Positions 9,116-9,398 of a DNA stretch of 9,398 nt are shown piece by piece. A program made the translations under genes and the position numbers. Each line of letters opens with the position of its first letter. Position 1 is the first letter of the stretch. The stretch lies in the NCBI GenBank assembly GCA_003133005.1, contig PKZI01000123.1, positions 5,318-14,715 of the forward strand, in the 5' to 3' direction. The stretch is from Acidimicrobiaceae bacterium. Its GTDB lineage: Bacteria > Actinomycetota > Acidimicrobiia > Acidimicrobiales > RAAP-2. The notes under the pieces are model-generated. The model did no database searches. It saw only the letters and a list, made by a program, of their open reading frames with translations, and had not been told where the DNA came from.

Positions 9116-9398
<283 letters not shown>

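Overview
The window looks like chromosomal DNA from an actinobacterium. GC is in the high fifties by eye. The RNase P RNA carries phrases typical of actinobacterial rnpB, and the protein families (an AKR13-type aldo/keto reductase, a TM0106-type RecB-like nuclease, CydDC-like exporters) are common there. The moderate GC would suit Acidimicrobiia or a freshwater/marine actinobacterial lineage better than a streptomycete, but that placement is inference.

Layout, left to right. Positions 2-796 (+) hold the C-terminal part of an aldo/keto reductase whose start lies off the left edge. Everything else is on the minus strand and reads right to left: the 3' part of rnpB (about 9398-9116), ABC exporter half-transporter A (9089-7362), half-transporter B (7365-5611), a RecB-like/RNase H-like nuclease (5600-3906), a CydD-like half-transporter (3877-2384) and a CydC-like half-transporter (2387-786). 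Junctions are an ATGA overlap (A/B), a 10-base gap, a 28-base gap and a second ATGA overlap (CydD/CydC). No intrinsic terminator is visible anywhere between rnpB and the last ABC gene, so rnpB plus five protein genes could form one transcription unit of at least 8.6 kb. The CydC-like gene ends tail to tail with the aldo/keto reductase, overlapping it by 11 bases.

The genes suggest two heterodimeric ABC exporters flanking a nuclease. In the A/B pair the defects are complementary. A has lost the Walker A lysine, Walker B aspartate, Q-loop glutamine and switch histidine but keeps a good signature. B has all catalytic motifs but a broken signature (VTPAQ). The dimer should therefore have one working and one dead ATP site. 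The CydD/CydC-like pair is also asymmetric: CydD-like lacks the catalytic Glu, switch His and Q-loop Gln, and both nucleotide-binding domains are shorter than usual. No cydAB oxidase genes are in view, so the CydDC assignment is by family and the substrate is unknown. The nuclease keeps four probable Fe-S cysteines and a DEDD-type exonuclease domain, but its RecB active-site motifs look eroded.

There is no gene-free stretch longer than about 300 bases, and no CRISPR array, insertion sequence, tRNA or repeat array is seen. I found no clearly new system. The unusual points are the operon composition, the reciprocal ATP-site decay and the missing terminator after rnpB.
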